From Sulfurovum sp. (GTDB lineage Bacteria > Campylobacterota > Campylobacteria > Campylobacterales > Sulfurovaceae): a stretch of DNA of 5,542 bases. The DNA lies in the NCBI GenBank assembly GCA_026193735.1, contig JAPHUJ010000063.1:1-5542 (forward strand). Direction: 5' to 3'. Made by a program: the position numbers and the translations under genes. Below are positions 1 through 5,455 of the stretch, one piece after another (within the stretch, counting starts at the first letter, position 1; every line of letters begins with the position of its first letter). A model generated the notes under the pieces. The model saw only the letters and a list, made by a program, of their open reading frames with translations, searched no databases and had not been told where the DNA came from.

Positions 1-3
1 AAC

Positions 4-15
4 TTTGGGTATAAT
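4..15 (+). promoter_or_regulatory. Promoter -10 region for rplU-rpmA
   Basis: A perfect TATAAT (10-15) is preceded by TTTGGG, giving TTTGGGTATAAT. Exactly the same 12 bases stand upstream of obgE at 1035-1046, which supports this as a real vegetative (sigma-70 type) promoter. Transcription would start near position 22, leaving a leader of about 34 bases before rplU. The region where a -35 box would lie is outside the window. Campylobacterota promoters typically rely on an extended -10 rather than a -35; applying that here is inference. Confidence 0.75.
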
Positions 16-43
16 CACGAACTTTTTAAAAAACAATAGATAT

Positions 44-49
44 AAAGGG
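44..49 (+). promoter_or_regulatory. Ribosome binding site fixing the rplU start
   Basis: AAAGGG lies six bases before the ATG at 56. This site, together with the promoter at 4-15, rules out the in-frame TTG at position 5, which sits inside the -10 region and would be upstream of the transcript. Confidence 0.8.
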
Positions 50-55
50 TTTGCA

Positions 56-361
56 ATGTACGCAATCATTAAAGCAAGTGGCCAACAATTTAAAGTTCAA
101 GAGGGTGATATCATTTGTTTTGATAACATGGGTCTTGAGCCAAAAGCAGCGGTAGAATTTAAAGAAGTTCTAGCGCTTGACAACGGTGAATTAACTGTAG
201 GAGCTCCTTTCGTAGAGGGTGCTGTAGTTAAAGGTGAAGTGATCAATGAAGGTAGAGATAAAAAAGTTATCATCTACAAGAAAAGAAGAAGAAAAGATTC
301 AAAACTCAAAAGAGGTTTCAGAAGAAGCTTTACAAGAGTTAGAATTACTAAAATAGCATAA
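56..361 (+). CDS. rplU: 50S ribosomal protein L21
   Basis: This encodes 101 residues, close to the roughly 103 of E. coli L21. L21 binds 23S rRNA in the large ribosomal subunit. The protein begins [17 protein letters not shown], the typical L21 N-terminus. It ends in the basic family signature at residues 73-93 (I-Y-KKRRRK ... K-RGFRRSFT), which contacts rRNA. The frame stays open upstream to position 5, but the added residues are not L21-like and that region holds the promoter. The start at 56 has an AAAGGG site six bases upstream. rpmA follows after nine bases, the near-universal rplU-rpmA pairing, so the two are co-transcribed. Nothing is odd in the sequence and the identification is secure. 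Confidence 0.97.
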   Translation: MYAIIKASGQQFKVQEGDIICFDNMGLEPKAAVEFKEVLALDNGELTVGAPFVEGAVVKGEVINEGRDKKVIIYKKRRRKDSKLKRGFRRSFTRVRITKIA

Positions 362-365
362 GGAG
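360..365 (+). promoter_or_regulatory. rpmA ribosome binding site overlapping the rplU stop
   Basis: AAGGAG begins within the TAA stop of rplU (359-361) and ends five bases before the rpmA ATG. A ribosome ending rplU would sit over this site, so translation of L27 is probably coupled to that of L21. The overlap is seen directly; the coupling is inferred. Confidence 0.8.
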
Positions 366-370
366 CTCAG

Positions 371-625
371 ATGGCACACAAGAAAGGACAAGGGTCCACT
401 CAAAACAACCGTGATTCAGCTGGACGTCGTTTAGGCGTTAAAAAATTTGGTGGTGAAGCAGTTATCCCAGGTAACATTATCATCAGACAAAGAGGAACAA
501 AAGTTCATCCAGGTAATGGGGTTGGAATGGGTAAAGACCATACAATATTTGCACTAGTAGAAGGTGTAGTGAAATTTGACAACAAATCTGCTACGCAGAA
601 AAAAGTTTCAGTAGTACCTGCATAA
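371..625 (+). CDS. rpmA: 50S ribosomal protein L27
   Basis: This encodes 84 residues, against 85 in E. coli L27. L27 sits at the peptidyl-transferase centre of the 50S subunit, and its flexible N-terminus reaches toward the tRNA acceptor ends. The N-terminus [10 protein letters not shown] is the mature form with no extra residues before it, so no cleavage like that of Firmicutes L27 is expected. The block [20 protein letters not shown] (about residues 36-52, with [14 protein letters not shown] following) is the family core. The start is unambiguous, with AAGGAG five bases upstream. It is the last gene of the rplU-rpmA unit and is followed by two hairpins (635-656 and 662-676). Confidence 0.98.
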   Translation: MAHKKGQGSTQNNRDSAGRRLGVKKFGGEAVIPGNIIIRQRGTKVHPGNGVGMGKDHTIFALVEGVVKFDNKSATQKKVSVVPA

Positions 626-634
626 TCCCTATTT

Positions 635-656
635 AAGTCCGACTTGTTTCGGACTT
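635..656 (+). terminator. Hairpin after rpmA, probable bidirectional terminator part 1
   Basis: An eight-base-pair perfect stem, AAGTCCGA (635-642) with TCGGACTT (649-656), encloses the six-base loop CTTGTT. It starts ten bases after the rpmA stop. The following ATTTCTCT is only a weak U-tract, so this is not a textbook intrinsic terminator. The stem is symmetrical and would also form in the transcript of the converging minus-strand lipoprotein gene. Confidence 0.7.
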
Positions 657-661
657 ATTTC

Positions 662-676
662 TCTGATCTTATCAGA
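662..676. terminator. Second hairpin between convergent genes
   Basis: A six-base-pair perfect stem, TCTGAT (662-667) with ATCAGA (671-676), has a three-base loop CTT. It directly abuts the stop codon of the minus-strand gene (677-679) and lies five bases after the first hairpin. On the plus strand it is followed by TTATTT and later by a run of eight T (689-696). It probably works with the first hairpin to end transcription from both sides; this role is inferred from position. Confidence 0.5.
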
Positions 677-982
677 TTATTTCCCCTCTTTTTTTTCATC
701 TATAACCAATTGATCCCTACACCTGTTACGTCCTAAAAACCAACCATCATTATAATCTTTATCGTTATTAAAGAGCGTATGCAATTTTGTATACTCACCT
801 TTAGCCGTGGTACATCCATCTGCAATTCCCTGTTGATAATTTGCAGAAAAGTTTTTACCAAAATAGACATTACTATGATAATATCCATTTTCAGGTATAG
901 GTTCTTTTTCAGGGCTGCAGCCTGTTAAATAGAAGAGTGAACTACCAATTAATAAAAATGATACCGTTTTTCTATGAAGCAT
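677..982 (-). CDS. Small lipoprotein of unknown function with DGC...GWF-GR--C motif
   Basis: The 101-residue product has a lipoprotein signal peptide: a basic start (R4, K5), a hydrophobic stretch (residues 7-19) and the lipobox LTGC (19-22), so it should be lipidated at C22 and held to a membrane facing the periplasm. The mature part is about 80 residues. It has a short charged linker (SPEKEPIPE), then a compact motif: GIADGC (52-57), KGEYTK (61-66) and F-NNDKDYNDGWFLGRNRC (71-88). C57 and C88 are the only mature cysteines besides the lipidated one and could form a disulfide. I have the impression that this motif recurs in small exported proteins of Campylobacterota, but cannot confirm it here. 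The function is unknown. The start at 982 has AAAGGTG upstream and a TATAAT box at 1013-1018. It runs opposite to every neighbour, splitting rpmA from obgE. The lysine-rich tail is encoded by a run of eight A. Confidence 0.85.
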   Translation of the reverse strand: MLHRKTVSFLLIGSSLFYLTGCSPEKEPIPENGYYHSNVYFGKNFSANYQQGIADGCTTAKGEYTKLHTLFNNDKDYNDGWFLGRNRCRDQLVIDEKKEGK

Positions 983-987
983 ATATT

Positions 988-994
988 CACCTTT
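988..994 (-). promoter_or_regulatory. Ribosome binding site of the lipoprotein gene
   Basis: Read on the minus strand this is AAAGGTG, ending five bases before the ATG at 982-980. It supports both the chosen start, which gives a complete signal peptide, and the gene being real. Confidence 0.7.
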
Positions 995-1012
995 AATAAA
1001 TCAAATATAAAA

Positions 1013-1018
1013 ATTATA
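1013..1018 (-). promoter_or_regulatory. -10 box for the lipoprotein gene
   Basis: The minus strand reads CGCTATAATTTT, a perfect TATAAT. Transcription would start near position 1006, giving a leader of about 24 bases. No -35 hexamer is visible. The would-be -35 region (about 1036-1041 on this strand) overlaps the extended -10 of the divergent obgE promoter. Confidence 0.6.
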
Positions 1019-1034
1019 GCGATTATTCCCCTAA

Positions 1035-1046
1035 TTTGGGTATAAT
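1035..1046 (+). promoter_or_regulatory. Promoter -10 region for the obgE-proB-fmt-birA-parA-parB unit
   Basis: TTTGGGTATAAT with a perfect TATAAT at 1041-1046 is identical to the 12 bases upstream of rplU at 4-15. The bases 17 upstream (around 1018-1023, AGCGAT) do not resemble TTGACA. Transcription would begin near 1053, giving a leader of about 64 bases before obgE. No other strong promoter is evident before the end of the window, so this probably drives the whole downstream series. Confidence 0.75.
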
Positions 1047-1055
1047 TCCATAATT

Positions 1056-1102
1056 CATATACTATGAGCATATACTAAGGTTTATGCGGTAGTTTTTCAT
1101 AG
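1056..1102 (+). repeat. Direct repeat and potential bulged hairpin in the obgE leader
   Basis: CATATACTA occurs twice (1056-1064 and 1069-1077), 13 bases apart start to start. In the same region CTATGA (1062-1067) is complementary to TCATAG (1097-1102), and the adjoining GCATA (1068-1072) is complementary to TATGC (1083-1087). Together these could form an 11-pair stem with a nine-base bulge on the 3' side and a ten-base loop. It would end four bases before the AAAGG ribosome binding site (1106-1110). The pairings are seen directly; a regulatory role is speculation, and in AT-rich DNA such short matches can arise by chance. Confidence 0.4.
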
Positions 1103-1116
1103 ATTAAAGGTTATAA

Positions 1117-2232
1117 ATGTTTGTAGATAGTGTCGAACTAACAATTAGTTCAGGTAAAGGTGGTGCAGGTGCTATCTCTTTTTGGACAGAAAAATTTGTC
1201 TCTAAAGGTGGCCCAGATGGTGGTGATGGTGGTCGTGGAGGGTCTGTATTTTTTAATGTAGACAATAACACAGATACGCTCTCAGGATTTCGTGGACGTA
1301 ATCATATCAAAGCAGAAAATGGTCGTCCGGGAGAAGGACGAAAGTGTTATGGACGTAAAGGACATGATACGATTATCACGGTACCACCCGGAACAACAGT
1401 GATAGATATGGAGACAGGTGAAGAACTTCTTGATCTTGTTGATGAAGGTGAAGTTGTTCTGTTTCTTGAAGGCGGGAAAGGCGGTTTAGGAAATATGCAC
1501 TTTAAGAGTTCAAGTAACCAAAGACCAACCTATGCACAACCTGGACTTCCAGGCATTACTAAACATGTAAGACTTGAAATGAAACTGATCGCAGATGTTG
1601 GTCTTGTAGGGTATCCAAATGTAGGGAAGTCTACACTTATAGCTACACTTTCAAATGCAAGACCAGAAGTAGCCAACTATGAGTTTACTACACTTACACC
1701 AAAGCTTGGTGTGGTACACCTGGGTGATTTTGATTCATTTATGATGGCAGATATTCCTGGTATTATTGAGGGTGCGAGCGATGGTAGAGGTTTAGGTTTA
1801 GAGTTTTTAAAGCATATTGAGAGAACAAAGACCTTACTTTTAATGATAGATGCGGCAAACTACAGAGAGATGAAATATCAGTATGAGACGCTTCTTGTTG
1901 AATTGCAGCGTTATTCAGAAACGCTTGCAGCAAGAAAGCATGCTATAGCCATTACAAAAATCGATTCACTTTCACAAGATGAAGTAAATGCTTTGACAAA
2001 AACTTTCTTGGCAGACATTGGTTTAGAAGTGAATGATACTTTGAATAAATATAAATCAGACCCTAAATATATAAGTTATGGATTTAAGACAGACTTTGGT
2101 GTGAAATTACCGGACGAGAAACCATTTTTTGTACTTCCAATCTCATCTGTGGCACACATAAATACTGAAGCGTTACGTTATGCCATTGGCGATTTTATAA
2201 AAAATGTTAAAGAAGAAAATGAAGCTGAGTAA
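1117..2232 (+). CDS. obgE: Obg/CgtA family ribosome-associated GTPase
   Basis: The 371-residue product is an Obg GTPase, which binds the 50S subunit and acts in its assembly and in growth or stress control. Residues 1 to about 158 are the glycine-rich Obg fold, beginning [19 protein letters not shown] and containing [14 protein letters not shown] (31-44). The G domain follows: G1 GYPNVGKS (165-172), switch I FTTLTP (190-195), G3 DIPG (212-215), G4 TKID (280-283) and a G5-like SSV (343-345). G4 has threonine in place of the usual asparagine of NKxD. A segment of about 35 residues between G4 and G5 looks longer than in E. coli. No separate C-terminal domain of the Gram-positive type is present. 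The start at 1117 has AAAGG six bases upstream. It is the first gene of the co-directional unit, and proB follows after nine bases. Confidence 0.97.
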   Translation: MFVDSVELTISSGKGGAGAISFWTEKFVSKGGPDGGDGGRGGSVFFNVDNNTDTLSGFRGRNHIKAENGRPGEGRKCYGRKGHDTIITVPPGTTVIDMETGEELLDLVDEGEVVLFLEGGKGGLGNMHFKSSSNQRPTYAQPGLPGITKHVRLEMKLIADVGLVGYPNVGKSTLIATLSNARPEVANYEFTTLTPKLGVVHLGDFDSFMMADIPGIIEGASDGRGLGLEFLKHIERTKTLLLMIDAANYREMKYQYETLLVELQRYSETLAARKHAIAITKIDSLSQDEVNALTKTFLADIGLEVNDTLNKYKSDPKYISYGFKTDFGVKLPDEKPFFVLPISSVAHINTEALRYAIGDFIKNVKEENEAE

Positions 2233-2241
2233 GTAGGTCGT

Positions 2242-3003
2242 ATGAAAAGAGTTGTGATTAAAGTTGGCTCTCATGTGTTAACAGAGAATGGGACTATTGC
2301 TAAAACACGTATGTTGGCATTGGTAGAGTTAATAGTAGAACTTAAAGCACATAGATATGAAGTTATCTTGGTTAGTTCGGGGGCTGTATCTGCAGGTTAT
2401 ACTCAGTTACCCTTAGATAGAAGTATCGTAGCTAATAAGCAGGCACTTGCTGCTATCGGGCAACCCTATTTACTTAAAATGTATCAAGAACAGTTTAGTA
2501 TATTTAATTTGCTCTGTTCGCAGGTGCTATTAAGTGCAGATGTTTTTGATTCTAAGAAGCATAGAGATCATGCAAAAAATGCTATAGATACACTCCTGAA
2601 AAACAATGTTGTGCCTATTATCAATGAAAATGACACAGTAAGTATTGAAGAACTTGTGTTTGGAGATAACGATAGACTCTCTGCACATGTAACACATTAC
2701 TTTGACGCATCACTTCTTGTGATACTTTCAGATATAGATGCATTTTATGATAAAGATCCAAACAAATATAAAGATGCCAAACCAAGATCCTTTGTAAATA
2801 CCATACATAATGATGAACTCAATGCAGCTCATACACCCAATAACACATTTGCTACAGGGGGTATCGTGACGAAACTTCAATCTGCTGATTTTTTAATGAA
2901 CCATGGTAGAGAGATGTTTTTAGCAAGTGGATTTGACCTTTCTAATGTCAAGTCTTTTCTTTTGGATGGCGAGCATAAGGGTGGAACACTTTTTAAAGTC
3001 TGA
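2242..3003 (+). CDS. proB: Glutamate 5-kinase, short form without PUA domain
   Basis: ProB phosphorylates glutamate with ATP to give gamma-glutamyl phosphate, the first committed step of proline synthesis in the cytoplasm. The 253 residues cover only the amino-acid kinase domain. Visible motifs are KVGSHVL (7-13, with K7 as phosphate-binding lysine), SSGAVSAG (45-52), AIGQP (71-75), INENDTVS (127-134), FGDNDRLSA (140-148), [12 protein letters not shown] (162-173) and [11 protein letters not shown] (205-215). The family ending around GTLF is intact at 248-251, so the protein is complete. E. coli ProB has about 367 residues because of a C-terminal PUA domain absent here; short forms are known in other bacteria. 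The start at 2242 follows obgE by nine bases with a modest TAGG site. The next pathway gene, proA, is not in the window. Co-transcription with obgE and fmt is inferred from spacing. Confidence 0.95.
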   Translation: MKRVVIKVGSHVLTENGTIAKTRMLALVELIVELKAHRYEVILVSSGAVSAGYTQLPLDRSIVANKQALAAIGQPYLLKMYQEQFSIFNLLCSQVLLSADVFDSKKHRDHAKNAIDTLLKNNVVPIINENDTVSIEELVFGDNDRLSAHVTHYFDASLLVILSDIDAFYDKDPNKYKDAKPRSFVNTIHNDELNAAHTPNNTFATGGIVTKLQSADFLMNHGREMFLASGFDLSNVKSFLLDGEHKGGTLFKV

Positions 3004-3033
3004 TATCATTTAATTTAGAATAAGAAGAACAGA

Positions 3034-3960
3034 ATGAAATATAAAATAGTTTACATGGGAACACCCCACTACGCAAAAGAGATACTAGCTACACTTATAG
3101 AGGCCGAAGATATGGAAGTCTCTTTGGTGTTAACACAGCCTGATCGTCCTGTAGGCCGCAAGAAGGTTTTGACATCTCCTCCGGTGAAAGCATTGGCATT
3201 AGAGCATGGTATTGATGTATTGCAGCCCAATCGTTTAAGTGATGAAGGTATAGAAGATGCTATAAAGAATGTGAAGCCTGATTTTATAGTTGTCGCAGCA
3301 TTTGGGCAGATCTTACCTAAGACCATATTAGATATTGCACCCTGTATTAACTTACATGCTTCACTTTTACCTCAGTATAGAGGTGCTTCTCCTGTACAAC
3401 AATCTTTACTGAATGGTGATAAAAAAACGGGTGTCACTTCTATGTTGATGGAAGAAGGCCTAGATACAGGTCCTATGCTTGAAAAAGTGGAGTTTGAGAT
3501 ACCTCCACAGATGCGCCTTCATGCACTGATGGTACAACTTACCAACGATGCATGTCAACTTACACTAAGCACTCTTAGAAACTTTGAGAATATCACAGCA
3601 GAAATACAAGATGAGGCACAGGCAACACTTTGTAAAAAAATTAAAAAAAGTGATGGAGAAGTAGATTTTGAAGATGCAAGTTTGATTTATAATAAATACC
3701 GCGCATTTGAAGGTTGGCCAGGTATTTTTACTTCAGATGGCACAAAACTTGATGGACTTAGTATCGTAGATACAACAAGTAAAAATAGAGTTTTGGAGAT
3801 CCTTTCCTTTGATGAAGATGCTGTAGTTGTTGGGTGTAGTAAAGGGGCATTGAAGATAGAAAGTTTGCAACCTGCATCTAAAAAAGCGATGTCAGCCAAA
3901 GCGTATTGTGTAGGAAGGGGGATTAAAGTTGGAGATTTATTATTTGAGGACACCTTTTGA
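3034..3960 (+). CDS. fmt: Methionyl-tRNA formyltransferase
   Basis: Fmt transfers a formyl group from 10-formyltetrahydrofolate to Met-tRNA(fMet), making the initiator tRNA for translation. The 308 residues match the family length (E. coli about 315). The N-terminal formyltransferase domain (about 1-190) has the start MKYKIVYMGTPHYA, the block TQPDRPVGR (34-42) and the catalytic region INLHASLLPQYRGASPVQ (105-122), with N106 and H108. The catalytic aspartate D144 lies in EGLDTGPML (141-149). The C-terminal tRNA-binding domain carries the motif KKIKKSDGEVDF (201-212) and the stretch RAFEGWPG (223-230). The gap after proB is 30 bases with only a weak AAGAAG ribosome binding site (3022-3027). 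Its stop TGA overlaps the TTG start of birA. Two runs of seven A (3634-3640 and 3643-3649) encode the conserved lysines and do not break the frame. Confidence 0.97.
   Translation: MKYKIVYMGTPHYAKEILATLIEAEDMEVSLVLTQPDRPVGRKKVLTSPPVKALALEHGIDVLQPNRLSDEGIEDAIKNVKPDFIVVAAFGQILPKTILDIAPCINLHASLLPQYRGASPVQQSLLNGDKKTGVTSMLMEEGLDTGPMLEKVEFEIPPQMRLHALMVQLTNDACQLTLSTLRNFENITAEIQDEAQATLCKKIKKSDGEVDFEDASLIYNKYRAFEGWPGIFTSDGTKLDGLSIVDTTSKNRVLEILSFDEDAVVVGCSKGALKIESLQPASKKAMSAKAYCVGRGIKVGDLLFEDTF
3946..3950 (+). promoter_or_regulatory. Ribosome binding site deciding the birA TTG start
   Basis: GAGGA inside the end of fmt lies six bases before the TTG at 3957. It is the best reason for accepting the rare start codon, because the first in-frame ATG comes only at residue 45, inside the catalytic domain. 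Confidence 0.65.
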
Positions 3961-4670
3961 AGAAAGTCCAAAAAACTACACTGACGCTAGAGCAACTTCA
4001 GCTCTTGGCTTATACGACTAGTCATATCGGCAAGTTTGATATTTGTAATTTTGATGCATTGGTATCAACTCAGACATATTTAGTGGAAATGTTAAAAGAA
4101 AATCAACTTTATACGCCAATAGCGGTGATTACAAATGAACAAAGTGCAGGTATTGGTAGTCGTGATAATAGTTGGTCTGGTGGAAAAGGAAATTTTTTTG
4201 CTTCAATAGCAGTGGAATTAGATATGCTTCCTGAAGATCTGCCATTGGGTTCTGCTTCTATTTACTTTTCTTTTATCATGAAACAAGCACTTGCTTCATT
4301 TGGTAAGAATATCTGGTTAAAATGGCCAAATGATTTCTATTTAAATGATGATAAAGTAGGTGGGACTATTACCCAAAAAATAAATAATACTTTAGTGTGT
4401 GGAATTGGAATAAATTTAAAAAATTCACAAAATGGCTATAGAGCCTTACAGTGCGATATTTCACCACAAAAACTACTGGAAAATTACCTTTTGACACTTG
4501 AAAAGTTTCCGAAATGGAAGCAGATTTTTAGTGAGTATAAGATAGAATTTGAGTTAAGCAGAAAGTTTTCAGTTCATATTGAAAACTATCAAAAGAGCCT
4601 GTCAGACGCAATATTGTGTGAGGATGGCTCTTTAATTATAGAAGGCAAGAGGGTGTTTAGTTTACGATGA
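3957..4670 (+). CDS. birA: Biotin-[acetyl-CoA-carboxylase] ligase, monofunctional
   Basis: BirA activates biotin with ATP to biotinyl-AMP and attaches it to a lysine of the acetyl-CoA carboxylase carrier protein, needed for fatty acid synthesis. The 237 residues lack the N-terminal DNA-binding domain of E. coli BirA, so it should not act as a repressor. Motifs are VSTQ (36-39, matching the DST of the family), the biotinyl-AMP loop GIGSRDNSW (65-73), KWPND (122-126), KVGG with the likely catalytic lysine K133, and GIGINL (149-154). The loop replaces GRGRRGRKW of E. coli and lacks three of its four arginines. About 28 residues precede the usual start of the fold, so the N-terminus is somewhat uncertain; TTG with GAGGA upstream is the best start. 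TTGA overlaps the fmt stop and ATGA overlaps the parA start, so translation is probably coupled on both sides. Confidence 0.92.
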   Translation: MKKVQKTTLTLEQLQLLAYTTSHIGKFDICNFDALVSTQTYLVEMLKENQLYTPIAVITNEQSAGIGSRDNSWSGGKGNFFASIAVELDMLPEDLPLGSASIYFSFIMKQALASFGKNIWLKWPNDFYLNDDKVGGTITQKINNTLVCGIGINLKNSQNGYRALQCDISPQKLLENYLLTLEKFPKWKQIFSEYKIEFELSRKFSVHIENYQKSLSDAILCEDGSLIIEGKRVFSLR

Positions 4671-5452
4671 GCGAAGTAATTAGCATAGCCAACCAAAAGG
4701 GTGGCGTAGGAAAAACAACAACAGCAGTAAACTTGGCAGCTTCTTTAGCCGAAAGAGGCAAAAAAGTCCTTCTTTTGGACATCGATCCTCAGTCTAATGC
4801 AACTACCAGTTTAGGGTTTAGCAGAAGTGATTATGAATTTAACATTTATCATGTGCTGATAGGGAGTAAAAAGCTTTCAGAAGTTATATTGAAAACAGAT
4901 ATTAAAAACCTTAAACTTGTACCCTCAAACATAGGTTTAGTAGGTATTGAAAAAGAATTTTATAACCCTAGTAAAAAGAATAGAGAATTGGTATTAAAAG
5001 AAAAGATCAAAGAGGTTTCTTCTAGTTTTGACTTTATTATTATTGATTCTCCTCCGGCACTTGGACCTATTACGATCAATGCATTGAGTGCATCTGATTC
5101 CGTAATTATCCCTATCCAATGTGAATTTTTTGCATTGGAAGGTCTTGCACAGTTACTCAATACCGTAAGCCTTTTGAAAAAAACGATTAATCCAAAACTG
5201 AAGATCAAAGGGTTTTTACCTACAATGTATTCTGGACAAAACAATCTTTCAAAGCAGGTACTTGCAGACTTAAGTCATCATTTCAAAGACAAACTTTTCC
5301 ACATTAAAAAAGGGAAAGAGTGTATCGTTGTACCACGCAATGTAAAGATAGCAGAGAGTCCAAGTTTTGGTAAGCCGGTTACTTCTTATGCAGCAAACTC
5401 TAAAGGTTCTATTGCCTATAGAGATCTGGCAACTGTTATAGTAAGAGGTTAA
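4667..5452 (+). CDS. parA: Chromosome-partitioning ATPase ParA/Soj
   Basis: ParA is a Walker-type ATPase that binds DNA non-specifically as an ATP dimer and, with ParB bound at parS, moves newly copied chromosome origins apart. The 261 residues match the short chromosomal (Soj) type, without the N-terminal helix-turn-helix region of plasmid ParA proteins. The deviant Walker A is KGGVGKTT (11-18, with signature lysine K11 and K16). The Walker A' is LLLDIDPQSN (35-44, D40), and the Walker B is IIIDSPP (124-130, D127). The C-terminal block VVPRNVKIAESPSFGKPV (221-238) is typical of chromosomal ParA and includes basic residues linked to DNA binding. The ATG overlaps the birA stop (ATGA) and has no close ribosome binding site (AGAGGG is 13 bases away), suggesting translational coupling. 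parB follows after three bases. The partner pairing supports a chromosomal role. Confidence 0.96.
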   Translation: MSEVISIANQKGGVGKTTTAVNLAASLAERGKKVLLLDIDPQSNATTSLGFSRSDYEFNIYHVLIGSKKLSEVILKTDIKNLKLVPSNIGLVGIEKEFYNPSKKNRELVLKEKIKEVSSSFDFIIIDSPPALGPITINALSASDSVIIPIQCEFFALEGLAQLLNTVSLLKKTINPKLKIKGFLPTMYSGQNNLSKQVLADLSHHFKDKLFHIKKGKECIVVPRNVKIAESPSFGKPVTSYAANSKGSIAYRDLATVIVRG

Positions 5453-5455
5453 AGT

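Noticed and set aside
5..55. In-frame upstream extension of rplU from a TTG codon at 5
   Set aside because: It overlaps the promoter -10 box, the 17 added residues are not L21-like, and the ATG at 56 has a good ribosome binding site and gives the normal family N-terminus.
689..696. Run of eight A (coding strand) near the 3' end of the lipoprotein gene, considered as a phase-variation tract
   Set aside because: A slip would change only the last few lysine-rich residues, so it could not switch the gene off.
1201..1262. GGT-rich repetitive stretch in obgE, considered as a simple-sequence repeat
   Set aside because: It encodes the conserved glycine-rich loops of the Obg fold and is not an unstable repeat.
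3016..3021. TAGAAT between proB and fmt, considered as an internal -10 box
   Set aside because: It is one mismatch from consensus without the TTTGGG extension, and the transcript would start almost on the ribosome binding site.
3069..3326. Minus-strand open frame of 85 codons inside fmt
   Set aside because: It lies wholly opposite a secure fmt sequence, has no family likeness and shows no promoter or ribosome binding site.
3634..3649. Two runs of seven A in fmt, considered as a slippage or phase-variation site
   Set aside because: They encode the conserved KKIKK of the Fmt motif that leads into SDGEVDF, and the gene is intact in a single frame. Phase variation of an essential-type gene is unlikely.
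3687..3971. Minus-strand open frame of 94 codons across the fmt/birA junction
   Set aside because: It is antisense to conserved fmt C-terminal coding sequence, with a low-complexity product and no support for expression.
4960..5244. Minus-strand open frame of 94 codons inside parA
   Set aside because: It is antisense to the Walker B region of parA and its product resembles no protein I recognise.
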